A stretch of DNA of 64,000 nt, from contig NC_016131.3 in the NCBI RefSeq assembly GCF_000005505.3, positions 1,426,001 through 1,490,000 on the forward strand. The letters are read 5' to 3'. Position numbers and translations under genes: made by a program. This document shows positions 47,987-58,164 of the stretch, piece after piece (within the stretch, counting starts at the first letter, position 1; every line of letters starts with the position of its first letter). The stretch is from Brachypodium distachyon (Eukaryota; Streptophyta; Magnoliopsida; Poales; Poaceae). The notes beneath the pieces are model-generated. The model saw only the letters and a program-made list of their open reading frames with translations, ran no database searches and had not been told where the DNA came from.

Positions 47987-48808
47987 CTCGCCGGGGAGAG
48001 AGGCTGGGTTTAGTTAGGGTTTTTTGAGTGATTTGGGGAGAAAGGGGAAGAGGAGGAGGACTGGAGGAGCCGGAGGAAGGGGAAGAGTGGCTGTTATGGG
48101 GATCGGGCTGGAAGATCTCGGGCGTCTCTGGTTTTCAACGGACGGTGGGGATGAGCCGTTGTTTTCTTTCCTCCGCTGCAAGAAAGATGGGCACTGGGAA
48201 GCGGTTGTTGTTAGCTTCCAGTACAAGATGAATGTGTCTCTCTCCCATGCGCATCGCTTTGCTAATTCGCCGTGGTAACAGGATCATTCTTCAAATTTCA
48301 TCGTTACACTTATAAAAGAAATCTGAGTTGGTGGTAGCTGTTCACTCCAACAATACGAATGTATCTATTCTAAAAAACGTCTAGATAGATACATGTAATA
48401 TTTCGACAATAATTTAGGATCGGAGAGAGTACCCCTCAATGGTTACGGACTCATCTAATTGCCACTCATTTTATACGTATTATGATCTTTTGACTATAAA
48501 AAATATTCGAAAATAATATTTTGAGATAATTCTTATTTATCAGGAATTTAAAAAAAATATGAACCACAACCACATATTCTTAATCTCGTAGAAACGCAGA
48601 TTCTTAATCTCGTAACAAAACATGAACACTTAGCTAGTAAATTTAGATAAAATGTTAAATGCATCCATTAATTATTATTAATTTGTTTCAATTTCGACAT
48701 TAATTTTCTTACACGTTTTGATCCATTTTGGAACTAGTCTTTGTCAGTACAGTACAATCTTTAGAAGGTGCACTTACTTTACTTGTATGAAAAAAACTAA
48801 TTACCGGT
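47987..48808. other. Prohibitin leader and AT-rich flank
   Basis: The first 90 bases (GGGTTTAGTTAGGGTTTTTT, GAGTGATTTGGGG) are the prohibitin leader, copied at 50550-50580. At 48355-48429 lies the right half of a MITE (AACGTCTAGATAGATACATG ... TAATTTAGGATCGGAGAGAG). The rest is AT-rich, no gene seen. Confidence 0.5.
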
Positions 48809-50022
48809 ATCCAATAATTAATAGAAAGAAGTCTATATTTACCTCCAAATGTATCTCCGGAGACACATAATTCCTGAACTCGAAAACCGTTTAATTTTAA
48901 CCCTAAACTTACTTCACAAAACCAGATAAATAATTCCATTGAGCGGTTTTGAGGATGACGTGACACATTTAGGACGGTTTGGAGCATTACATGTCAAATT
49001 GACTTTGTTTTTGACCGCTGACGTGGCCACTGTTCCGCGAGCCGGCCCTCTTTTCTCTTCCTCCTCTCTGTTTCCCGAGCTCCCTCGTGGCGAGCCGCCC
49101 GGCACCCACACCGGGCCGCGCCGTCGGTCTCCGCCGGCCGCTGCCAGCCCCTGCCCCTAGCCCATCTCCCCACCACCAGGCACTGCCATCAAATTTCCCC
49201 GCGATGACGACGAGCGGCCGGAGATTCAGGAGCGCCGCCTCGAACATCACATGCTCGTGGTTGGCGGAGGCCAAGGAGATGCGATGCCATCGCCCACGCC
49301 CTCGAGCGAGGGCAACTCGGACGGGACCGTCCGCGACGTCGTCGTCAGCGTGCAGGGGCGAAGAACGGAGTTGTTCCACGGCCCCATCTGCTGGAGGGAG
49401 TTCAGGAGCGTCATGGCGGTGAGCGGCCACATGCGGATCCACGACCCGCAAGAACGCCAGGAGAGGCCGGTGGCGCTTGCAATCGCCGGTGGTTGGGCCG
49501 TGAGGGGCAGACGCGGCTTCGTCGGCGGCAGGAAGTGGTGGACTTCATGGCCATCGTGGTTGGGGAGCCCGTCTGGGACCCCGTGCAGCCGTGCCCATCA
49601 CCTTCACGAGCCGGAGCAACATCGTCTAGCCCCATCCCAACCCCGATGTCTCTCCTCCACGGCCATCGTTGTCGTAGCAGCACAGAATCCTCCCAATCCC
49701 AACGAGGTCGCCGTGCACCCGTCCAAATCTCTGCAATTCGTCGCCACAGCCAGTCCCCCTGGCTAATAAGGTCATCCTCGGTCAACTCCTCGCCGCAATT
49801 CGTTTCCACCGCTAGGACCACGTCATCGGTAAAAAAAATGTGCCAGATCAGCTCTAAACCGCTTTCAATGTGCCAGATCAGCTCTAATACCGCTATGTGG
49901 TGTGATTTATCTGGTTTTGTGGACTTCAGGATTAAAATTAGACTCTAGAGTTCATGGGGTTATGCATCCCGCAACATACATTTGAGGGTGAAATATGAAC
50001 TTCTTTCTAATTAATACTGGAT
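48809..50022. mobile_element. MULE-like element with ~215-bp inverted repeats and GC-rich cargo
   Basis: The left end (48809-49027) and the reverse complement of the right end (49815-50022) align along their length: ATCCA.TA.TTAATAGAAAGAAG, then CAAATGTAT, then ACAAAACCAGATAAAT, then GCGGT.T.GAG, and innermost GA.GACGTGG at the cargo boundary. Long, imperfect inverted repeats ending with a GACGTGG motif next to a GC-rich interior fit Mutator-like elements, and the 790-bp interior fits a Pack-MULE carrying gene sequence. I could not identify a clear 9-bp target duplication. There is no transposase. Confidence 0.7.
49251..49766 (+). pseudogene. Captured coding-like ORF with degraded C2H2 zinc-finger text
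   Basis: 171-aa ORF within the MULE-like element. Residues near 41-64 read LFHGPICWREFRSVMAVSGH then MRIHD, close to a plant C2H2 finger (C-x2-C ... F ... GHMRxH), but Gly replaces the first Cys, a single-base difference (GGC for TGC). The rest is low-complexity and not recognised. Overlapping ORFs on the other strand are equally long, so coding status is doubtful. Confidence 0.35.
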
Positions 50023-50232
50023 TTGCTTCTATGGGCCTTAATCCGGCCCAGCCGTGACCAATGGGCAGCAGCGCAAGGCGGCCTTCGCAGCCCTGCCCGC
50101 TATATAACCTTCCCCCTGCATTTCCTTCTCTTCCACATTTCCAGTCACGAACACAGCCATCTTTGCACGCGAAGCACAGAGACGAAGCTCGAAGCGGCGA
50201 GCCCTGCCGGCGACTACTTCAGTACATCTACC
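50023..50232 (+). promoter_or_regulatory. Core promoter of the Ala/Pro-repeat gene
   Basis: A CCAAT box at 50058-50062 and TATATAA at 50101-50107 precede the start codon at 50233. The spacing leaves a leader of roughly 95-100 bases. Confidence 0.6.
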
Positions 50233-52165
50233 ATGGGGCGGTATGGCTAAACTCTTCTCCTCCCCTTCTCCCCGTCGTGTAGTCGTGTCCATGTTTCACG
50301 GTGAGTCGGTGAGGTTTAGTAGGGTTTTGCGCGAATCGGAGCGAATCGATGCCGAGGTGCTTGTCCTTGGTACCCTAGAGGCGGTTGAACGCGATGGCGC
50401 GGTGCCAGCCCTGTACGTTGTGGATGCGGTGTTGGCCGCGGCTTAGATGCCTTGACCAGGGTGCTCGCCCGTGCAGCGCTCGGTATCCGCGCGCGCGCCT
50501 TTGAAGTTCATCTCGCCGGAGACGCGGGATTGCGGGTGGCTGGGAGCGCGGGGTTTAGTTAGGGTTTTTTGAGTGATTTGGGGGAGACGGGGGAGGAGGA
50601 GGAGCCGGAAGCAAGGGGAAGGGGAAGGGGAAGCAGAAGGGTGGGCTGGGAGTTCTTACGTTTGGATTTTCGACTTTGTTGGCTTCATATGCAGCAATTT
50701 TGTGGATTGTTGTGCTAATTTTGTGGATTGGATTCATATGAGTGATTTGGGGGAGACGGGGGAGGAGGAGGCGGAAGAAAGGGCAAGGGGAAGGAGAAGA
50801 GTGGGCTGGGATATCTTGAACCTTAGAAATTCAAAGGCAGGCACCCAAAGGCATAGGGTGCTGGAACCATACACCTTGCGTGCAGTGTTCTCTGTTTTCT
50901 TACCTCTGATTTTTGAGTGAGACGTACTCTGGAGCTGACATTGTACTAAGCAGTTTCATCAGGATTTTGGTTAACTTCTTTAATTTGACCTTAACCAGCT
51001 GTTAACTGCATGTCATTTCCATGCGCATGTAAGGCTAGAAAATCTTCTTGGAATAATAAGCTCCCCTTCAGGGGGTGTTCTTTAGGGATTGCAATTCCAA
51101 ACAGTTCTTGAAAGTCTGAAACTAAAACTTAAAATAAGTCATTTGAACTTTTTCGGTTGCATTATACTAACTAATTATATCCTTTGATTGCACGTTTGTT
51201 GGACAACTGAATTGACATCGAGTAATTATGTATAGCCTTTGTTAGCGAGTAGCTAGTTTAGCTTCTGTACAGCATGTAATCTAACTGCTCCTCCCCCCAC
51301 TAGAGCACGTCCCGGCATGCGCCTGTAGCTTGTAACTCTATATAAGGAGATTCAATACATGGAGAGCACCACGGTGCATAATCAATCTGTCTTCATGGTA
51401 TTAGTTGCTGTTTTTTTGTCCTCATATTACTGTTTGAACTTAGGAAGGAAACTCATGTCAGCATTTTGTACTGTAGTTTGCCTGGGCTTTTTTTACCTGA
51501 GCTGGTGATGAATTTATAATACCAATTCTGCTTGGTAGATTTTTTGTTATTTCCCTTTTTATTATACCTGCATGTGTGTCCAGTACTTCAATGAGAGAGT
51601 CTATGTACAAATGGTTTTCATTGTTCATCATATTATGTCACTGTTTTGCTAGTGTATATATATTGGATTATTTCATTGTTTCCCCACTGTAAATTTATTG
51701 GATTATTTCATGTTTTTTCATTCTTTTCCAGTATATTTTCATTGTATATATTTGTGCATAACTGGTTCCTAAAATGTTAGGGGTAACAAGGACCGCAAGT
51801 TGTTCAATCGTCGTTTCCAGACAAAAGTTCAGCGCGTCGAGAACCTCATGCAACTGGGGTACGATTCTGCACTGGAGGAAGACGCAATAGCTCTAGAAGC
51901 TGAACGAGAGCTTCTTGCCCTGGAGAGGGCTTACAAGACGCTGGAGGAAGAGGCTCTTTCATCTGAAGATACTCCAGACGCTGCTCTTGCTCCAGACGCT
52001 GTCGCTGCTGTTCCGGCCCCTGCTGCCGCTGCTGTTCCGGCCCCTGCTGCCGCTGCTGATCCGGCCCCTGCTGCCCCTGCTGTTCCGGCCCCTGCTGCCG
52101 CTGCTGATCCGGCCCCTTCTGCCCCTGCTGCTCCAGGGAACCCGGCACTAGATAATGAAGACTGA
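50233..52165 (+). CDS. Small protein with Ala/Pro octapeptide repeats, 8-nt first exon
   Basis: Proposed exons 50233-50240 (ATGGGGCG) and 51781-52165, joined GT-AG over a 1.54-kb intron, giving 130 aa that begins MGRGNKDRKLFNRRFQTKVQ. I do not recognise the family. The basic N-terminus is followed by an acidic helical region (LEEDAIALEAERELLALERA, a likely coiled coil) and then five in-frame 24-base repeats encoding alternating AVPAPAAA- and ADPAPAAP-type units, ending LDNED. Promoter elements directly upstream support this first exon. The intron contains a duplicated prohibitin fragment. The last 18 bases of the CDS overlap the antisense 3' end of the F-box gene at 52148-53985. The short first exon needs transcript support. 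Confidence 0.55.
50340..50625 (-). pseudogene. Duplicated fragment of prohibitin exon 1 and leader
   Basis: On the plus strand this reads CTTGTCCTTGGTACCCTAGA, GAGGCGGTTGAACGCGATGG, CTTGACCAGGGTGCTCGCCC, GCGCCTTTGAAGTTCATCTC and GGTTTAGTTAGGGTTTTTTG. These match the antisense of prohibitin exon 1 and its leader at 47800-48060 in the same order and orientation, with substitutions and small deletions. No later exons are present, so it cannot encode a functional prohibitin. Confidence 0.85.
50568..50790. repeat. Direct repeat of prohibitin-leader sequence
   Basis: GAGTGATTTGGGGGAGACGG plus GGGAGGAGGAGG occurs at about 50569 and again at about 50739, with GGAAG..AGGG following both. A short duplication arose after the prohibitin fragment was copied. 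Confidence 0.7.
50791..51780 (+). other. Remainder of the long intron
   Basis: AT-rich intronic sequence with T-rich runs before the acceptor TGTTAG at 51780. No gene or transposon ends recognised. Confidence 0.4.
52007..52126 (+). repeat. 24-bp coding minisatellite, five units
   Basis: Units start at 52007, 52031, 52055, 52079 and 52103. The consensus starts GCTGTTCCGG or GCTGATCCGG and continues CCCCTGCTGCC. The unit length is a multiple of three, so copy-number changes would preserve the frame of the Ala/Pro-repeat protein. Confidence 0.92.
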
Positions 52166-53985
52166 GTACGCAAAGAACTGGGTATTCGATTGCCACTTAC
52201 TATATACATGCTGCGCATGAAAGTAAGGATATTCGAATGGCGATGCACATTGTTCCAGCAACTTAAATCCAACAAACTCTAGCACTTTCAAAAGACAATT
52301 CTTGGTCTCATCAAACTGCATATCCCACTGAGGATTCCTCCTTTCATGGAAGGAACGCCGTGTTTCCTCATCAACCGGATCGCATGCATGATCCCATACC
52401 TATATATTCGTGTGAACAATCAGTTACATATGTAGTTGAATTTTGGTAAAAATTGTGAAGAACCCAATGCTCTAAATGTGAGAATTAAAAAATGAAACGA
52501 AATTTCATAAGAAAATGTAGACAAATACATCACCTCGATATGTAATATCTCAATAGAGGGTGCTGCTGCAAGAAAGGCCATCACCCATAAAATGTCAAAT
52601 TCAACAAAGATACCACACACTGAGAGCTTCCTTAGCTTGTTGAATGCGGTGCAGAGTTGCTTCATTTCAGGTTGCATCCAAACCTGATCACAAGATAATA
52701 AATAAACAGAATAAGAATGAATAGGTCGCAAGCACAGAGTTTATCAAAGAATTTAGAGCCAATCATTGTGCTCTATCATGAATAAGCACATCCGTGATAC
52801 TCAGATAGCTGTGACAACATAACAGATACAAAAAATGACCACTTTGCAAGAACAAACAAGTACTCACGTTTTCTCCTTCGAATCCCAATTTGAGAGTATG
52901 TATGCCTGTGATTCCACGTAGAAGCTCGCTCAATTTAAATGATCTCTGACTAAATGTAGCAGCACTTGTGAGTTCTAATTCCCCAATAGATGGGACAAAA
53001 CCAAATGCCAAGGGGGCAAACCGAGATACCCAAGTAAACCATTTGAGCTTCTCCAATTTCGGAAGGCAGACCAACTCAAGTCTCTCAAACCGACATTTGT
53101 CCAGTTCTAGGACAGTGATTTTTGAGTTTGGGGCATCAATCTTAAATAACGCTTTAGGACCAGTATCACATTGGGTGAGGCTTAGATGTTTCAGATGCTT
53201 GCAGCACTCAAACAGGACATGGTGCATGTCTGATTTGTCAAAGCTTACATGGTAGAGAGAGAGCTTTGTGAGGCAATGGAGCACACTAGGGCAGGCATTG
53301 AAAAAACCCTCTATTTCTTGAGCTCGCTGCAGCATATCCTCCTCACTGCAGTCGATAGGATCTGTCTCATCAATAACGGCGAGATCCAAATCTTTCAACA
53401 AACCACCGTCGATTGCATCTCCAACCAGTGGGCCAACGTCGCACAAGAAAGTGTTGATCAAGTAGAGCTGAAGGTGGAGCCTCGAAATGGTGGATCCTTT
53501 TCTTGATTTAGCCAAAAAACTCCTGGTTGCTTTGGTTAAAGACACCATAGCTTCCTCCATATCATTGGCCTCAATAGGGTCAGAGTCTGGATCAGACAAG
53601 AAATCTTTGACATCGATGCTGAGCTCAGGTAGTAACCAAGGCAGATGCCTCCACCGTGTAGAGAGCACGCTTGTCCTTGCAGACATTCGTACACCGACTT
53701 TCCCCAAGATAGACAGTAAAATATCGTCAGTCAGCATGCTGAGCCTATCTTCATCCTCCAGTTGCTGCATAAAAAAGTATGGATAGACTAATTACAACAT
53801 AGAGCGATAAGAACTACACAGTATCTAGCAAACTGCTAGACAATGAGTTCATGGTACAGCTATTTTTACAGAGAACTGAAGAATGACATATGAACAAAAA
53901 AGGCACCATGCTAGTAGAAGAATAAGAGAGTGGGCTGAAAATAACTTACACTGTTATCATTATTACTATGATGATTCGACTCCAT
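52148..53985 (-). CDS. F-box/LRR protein (FBD-like), gene A, replaced C-terminus
   Basis: Four exons (53950-53985, 52868-53764, 52534-52683, 52148-52399), phases consistent, 444 aa. A 12-codon first exon (MESNHHSNNDNS) precedes the F-box ([19 protein letters not shown] ... [18 protein letters not shown]), then LRR-like segments (LTKLSLYHVSFDKSDMHHVL, CCKHLKHLSLTQCDTGP, CRFERLELVCLPKLEKLKW) and an FBD-like region. The family tail seen in genes B and C (RSPNLQKIVLKGD onward) is missing. After LEFVGFKLLEQ the sequence diverges into unrelated residues and stops at 52148-52150, inside the convergent Ala/Pro-repeat CDS. The ORF is open, but the changed C-terminus suggests a rearranged gene. An SCF ligase role is inferred. 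Confidence 0.75.
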
Positions 53986-54067
53986 GGGTTAAATCCAACA
54001 AGGCTTTTGCGAGCACCTTGGAATCGAAGAGGTGACTACTCTTGACGATTACTCCTCTGTTCTGTTC

Positions 54068-54214
54068 TTATCTATATGAGCTGCTCCGCGTGCAGCAGCA
54101 GCACCCCTCCTAATCCGAAGCAAGATGAGCCGACTTCCTGACGCCTCTATCCTGCTATCGTTTATATAAGCTGCTCCGCTTGCAGCACTGCACCCCCTCC
54201 TAATCCGAAACGGA
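54068..54214. repeat. Direct repeat upstream of F-box gene A
   Basis: TATATGAGCTGCTCCGCGTG plus CAGCA...CCCCTCCTAATCCGAA at about 54068 recurs as TATATAAGCTGCTCCGCTTG ... CCCCCTCCTAATCCGAA at about 54160. Each copy starts with a TATA-like motif. Confidence 0.75.
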
Positions 54215-55039
54215 GGGGTTACTAATCCGACTCGAACAAGACGAACTCGCCGATTATTATTCCAAACTAAAACAATACGCCGGTGCAAAAACCGGCTCCG
54301 CTTGCGATTGGGACGTTGACTCTGCTACTTCTATGAATCCAGTCATATAATTTATTTGGTCAACAGAATCCCATGAAAAAAAAAGGACTGCCTCGGTTCC
54401 TTCTCCTAATCTCCTCCCTGCTTAGTGTTGGGCAGGCAGCTGCTGATCCCCAAAATCACACGCGGCAAATAAACGGAGCCTGAAAATTTACCCGGGGCTC
54501 TTCGTTAGACAGAGGGGGAAACCATAATGAAGCACGGATGAGGGGCATACCTTATCGCTCCTTTCCCGGCCGAAATTCCATGGAGCCTTCTCCGATCTCT
54601 GATTGCAGGGGGAAGGGGGGGTGGCGCGGCGGCGGCGGCTACACTTGCAAAAACCTAAGATCGACCCCAGCTCTAGTTTGGGCCATCTGGGCCGCAGGCA
54701 GCGCCATGGACCTCTTTTCTGTTCGTGTAAACATTTTCGGGCCTCAATGGATTCTCAAAAAAAACTTAACAAGATGCCCTCAGTTTATTCAAAAAAAAAA
54801 TGATGTGTGCGTCCCCATTAAGAAAAAATCGATGTGTGCGCAAGCCGCAGGTCGGTCGTCAAATTCCCTGCTGTGGAGATGCTATTGGGGATCATCCACC
54901 GTCCCAGTTTTAAAGTCAGCCGTGCGGCGGTGCTTCTTTTCATCTGGGTCGGCAATCAAAAACGACGTGACTTTGTTCCTCTTGCACGATGGATCCATAT
55001 TCAAATTTATCTAAATATGAATATATTTATCATTTGCCC

Positions 55040-55440
55040 AAAAATCCGGCAAAATCTCCTTTTGAACCCAATACGATCGTTGGCATTTGGCGAAATGTGG
55101 ATCTGTTTGGTTGAGAATTCGAGATCAACAGATTGCCCAAAATGAATGATCCTAAAGAAAGAGGATGATGATCTCTTAACATACTTAGAACAGGGCTACA
55201 CTGCTTCACCTTTAACCGAGACAATATACAACAAAGACGATTTGACCAAAGATATATTCCTTCTGGTTCTAAATTCTTGTCGTGGTTCAAATACAAATTT
55301 GAACTAAAACCATGACAATAATTTAGGATCGGAGGAATTACCATCTGTCTAACTGGTTTATCACAGCTTGTTATTGATCAAAAACTCTTTGCGGTGCCAT
55401 CTCTAATTTCTCGACCACCATTTCTTGTTCATCATTCTCT
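55040..55440. repeat. Segmental duplication, copy matching 60245-60650
   Basis: Shared text includes CCCAATACGATCGTTGGCAT, AAATGTGGATCTGTTTGGT, AAAATGAATGATCCTAAAGA and ACCACCATTTCTTGTTCATC. It ends in the antisense of the F-box gene tail (minus strand DEQEMVVEKLE then VFDQ and a stop), a truncated remnant of an additional F-box gene. Confidence 0.85.
55257..55338. mobile_element. MITE, diverged (82 bp)
   Basis: TA-flanked. TTCCTTCTGGTTCTAAATTC and TAATTTAGGATCGGAGGAAT form inverted ends. The paralogous site near 60550 reads GATATACCATCTGT without it. Confidence 0.8.
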
Positions 55441-55730
55441 GCGGCGAGAAAGGCACCTTAGCTTCCTCCGTATCTTTTAACTTTGAGATATATTTTTCTA
55501 GTGAACCATGCATTGGGAGTGGCCTCATGAAGCCTCTGCATGCCGGCTGCTGCCTTACAATCAACGCTAACGGAATTCTAGTTATGCTGATTGATTCTGG
55601 AAGAACGCATCCGTTCCTGTGGGTTCGAAGCTGGGGCCCTGCCTTCTTGAGGCCTTGTTTGACGAAAGCAATTTCGACATGAAATTGTCATTTTTCTTTC
55701 TGCAAATTCGGTCATATACGTACATTGTGT

Positions 55731-55990
55731 AAATTGGCTGTCGAGGCAGCGGAAGCCCAGTCAGTGCCAATTGTGATTAACTCCGATTCTTCCGACGTTG
55801 TCCAAGCTCTATCAAGTGGTACTAGCTGATGCTATCAAAAAAAAGTGGTACTAGCTGATGAATGCAGCTGCAGCCATCTAAGAAGACTGCTTCGGTCTCC
55901 TGAAAACCTTGCGCAGTTTGATGTCTTGCACATTGCTCTCGCGAGACAAATCGTGTCGCCCACGAGTTAGCTGAATTGGCAAAGTATAGG
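55731..55990 (+). pseudogene. RNase H-like remnant
   Basis: Reads KLAVEAAEAQSVPIVINSDS SDVVQALSSG, then after a short duplicated insertion TNRVAHELAELAKY. These are the DS..VV.AL and NRVAHELA motifs of the RVT_3 RNase H-like family. It is frame-broken and without other domains. Confidence 0.6.
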
Positions 55991-56460
55991 CCAATTAATT
56001 AGTTCTTGGTTTAGCTCCCCACCCGATAGCATTCTATCTCTCTTAATCGAAGTTGTAACTATTGTTTCCAGTCAATAAGAAGATTTTATACGATTATTAA
56101 AAAAATACTTGTACGCATAATAAATTATGAATAAGTCCAACTTTTATCCTTAGTTCAATATTGATTACAGAAAACACTTATAAAAAAAGTGTGTGCATTT
56201 ACGCCTCGAAAATATATTGGTCAAATTAGCTTTGAACCGTGGAAATCCAGGACGACCGATCGTTAAAAAACAAGAAGAAACGAGTAGCGCCACCGAGCCA
56301 GGAGTTATCTTAGACATAATTAACGAAAAAATAGAGGGAAATCAGCTTTTGCTAGAGATACAACTCTTCCACGTGGACATACGCAAAAACGTTTATTATT
56401 TCAGTCGCATTCAAGCATGACTACTAACTTAATTAACACCACTTGTTCTAGGTAAAACAA

Positions 56461-56567
56461 CTCCGATTCATATTAATCGTCTCAAATTTGCCTAAATATA
56501 AATGTATTATGTTTAAAGCGTTTAGATACATGTAATATTTCGACAATTAATATGTATCGGAAGGAAT
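56461..56567. mobile_element. MITE (about 107 bp)
   Basis: CTCCGATTCATATTAATCGT and CGACAATTAATATGTATCGG are imperfect inverted ends, with TTTAGATACATGTAATATTT inside. Same family as fragments at 36172 and 48355. Confidence 0.7.
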
Positions 56568-56600
56568 ACATGAGGGCAGGCAGAAGGAAAAAAGAAACTT

Positions 56601-57550
56601 CTATTTAAGCTGTTGATGCATTGGAAGCACCCAAAAGGAGATGGTTCTTTCGGCAGTCTGCAGCGTATGGGCATCGAGGTTGCGCAATTCTGAAGTCCCG
56701 TCTTTCAGATTGAAGACCCTGAACGAGTTGTCATCCGCTGCGACCAGCGAGTAGACGCAGTTCTCCTGGATCCCGCTGCCGGCGCCGGCGGCGCACGAGG
56801 CGCCAAAGTTCATCGGCCCGACGAAGAAGGCGCGGCCGCCGCCGAGGTCGTCGACGGGGCACCACCGGCGGCCGGGGAAGTCCATCCTGTACACCTTGAT
56901 CTCATCGTAGGATCCTCCGCTGTGCAGCACCTTGACCATGTACAGCGAGGAGGAGGCGGGCTCGGATTCCAGCAGGAACACCTTGGCCCGGCCGCCTTAC
57001 CCGGGACCTCGGCGTCGTACGAGCTGAACGCCGGCGCGGGGCCGCCGCCGTGGGACAGCTCTAGCACCGCCGTCTCCGTGGGTCTCGGGTTGAAGTAGAA
57101 CTTGCCCCCGCACGGCGCGATGGGGGCGATCATCCGCTTCTCGACGAAGTGCGCGTCTCCCTGCGTCCCGATGTCGTACTCTTGCTTGGTCCACTCGCTC
57201 CCGCCGCCGCCGCCGCCGCCGGTGCGGCAGTGCCAGAGGAAAGTGGCGATGGGGTCGACCAGGAGCACGAGGCACCCGGCGGGATCCGATGGGTCGCCGG
57301 GGTGGAGGAGGCAGGTGCAGTAAGGGAGCAGCTGCGGATCGATCGCCAGAGGGGGCAGAGGGATCCTCCGGCGGCTGTGGGGATCCAGCAGGCAAGCGGC
57401 GGCGTCCCGGTCCAGGACCAGGATCCACCCATGCGGCGTGGGGCACATCGATCTGTTCTGCAGCTCCTCCTCCAGCGGGGCGAGCTGGGCGGCGCTGCCG
57501 GTGGTGGTGATGATGGGGCTCGCGACGGCGGCGCCTGTCCGGGGCGCCAT
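56601..57550 (-). pseudogene. DUF295 family gene, copy 2, single frameshift
   Basis: Inverted paralogue of the gene at 43566, with MCPTPHGWILVLDRDAA, LLDPHSRRRIPLPPLAIDP, EYDIGTQGDAHFVEKRMIAP and GGKFYFNPRPTE in one frame, then FLLESEPASSSLYMVKVLH and YRMDFPGRRWCPVDDLGG in another. The change lies at 56985-56993, where the minus strand reads GCCGGGCCAAG and one more G restores the family text. The start MAPRTG at 57550 is used; the upstream ATG equivalent to copy 1's start is out of frame by one base. The 407-aa ORF extending to 58033 runs antisense through F-box gene B and is not real. Confidence 0.8.
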
Positions 57551-58164
57551 GGTCACGAGGCACGGCAGCGCGGGCGCGTCTCCATCTTTTTTCGAGCTCC
57601 ACGGCTGTGCTCGTGTGCTACTACGGCAGATTGCGGCGGCGGGTTCGACAAATAGTTCGTATCCTGAACTCATACTATATAATCTACGACACCAGTTTTC
57701 TAGATATAGTGTTGTTCTTGTCGCTTTTATGTGGTAATTAATGGGTCTATAATTTTCGATGCAGCAACTGGAGGATGATGAAGATAGGCTCAGCATGCTG
57801 ACTGACGATATTTTACTGTCAATCTTGGGGAAAGTCAATGTACGAACGGCTGCAAGGACAAGCGTGCTCTCTACACGGTGGAGGAATCTTCCTTTGTTGC
57901 TACCTGAGCTCAGCATCCCTGTCAAACATTTCCTCTCTGATCCTATCAAGGCCAATGATATGAAGAAAGCTATGGTGTCTTTAACCAAAGCAACCAGGAG
58001 TTTCTTGTCTGAATCAAGGAAAGGATTCACCATTTCAAGGCTGCACCTTAAGCTCTACCTGATCGACACTTTCTTGTGCGACATTGGCCCACTGGTAGGT
58101 GATGCAATCGACCGTGGTTTGTTGAAAGATTTGGATCTCGCCATTCTTGATGAGACAGATCTTC

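Larger units (their letters stand above)
53986..56600. other. Gene-poor stretch between F-box gene A and DUF295 copy 2
   Basis: Contains a direct repeat upstream of gene A (54068-54214), a leader-like GC-rich stretch near 54540-54720 with no sustained reading frame I trust, the left partner of a segmental duplication (55040-55440) that carries an F-box tail fragment, an RNase H-like remnant (55731-55990), a sequence shared with the other DUF295 flank (56110-56290) and a MITE (56461-56567). Confidence 0.5.

Noticed and set aside
48987..49451. 154-aa minus-strand ORF in the MULE-like element
   Set aside because: Composition typical of the antisense of GC-rich DNA; no motif recognised; overlaps the inverted repeat.
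56810..58033. 407-aa ORF on the minus strand
   Set aside because: Its first 130 residues are the antisense of F-box gene B; only the part from 57550 downward is DUF295 sequence.
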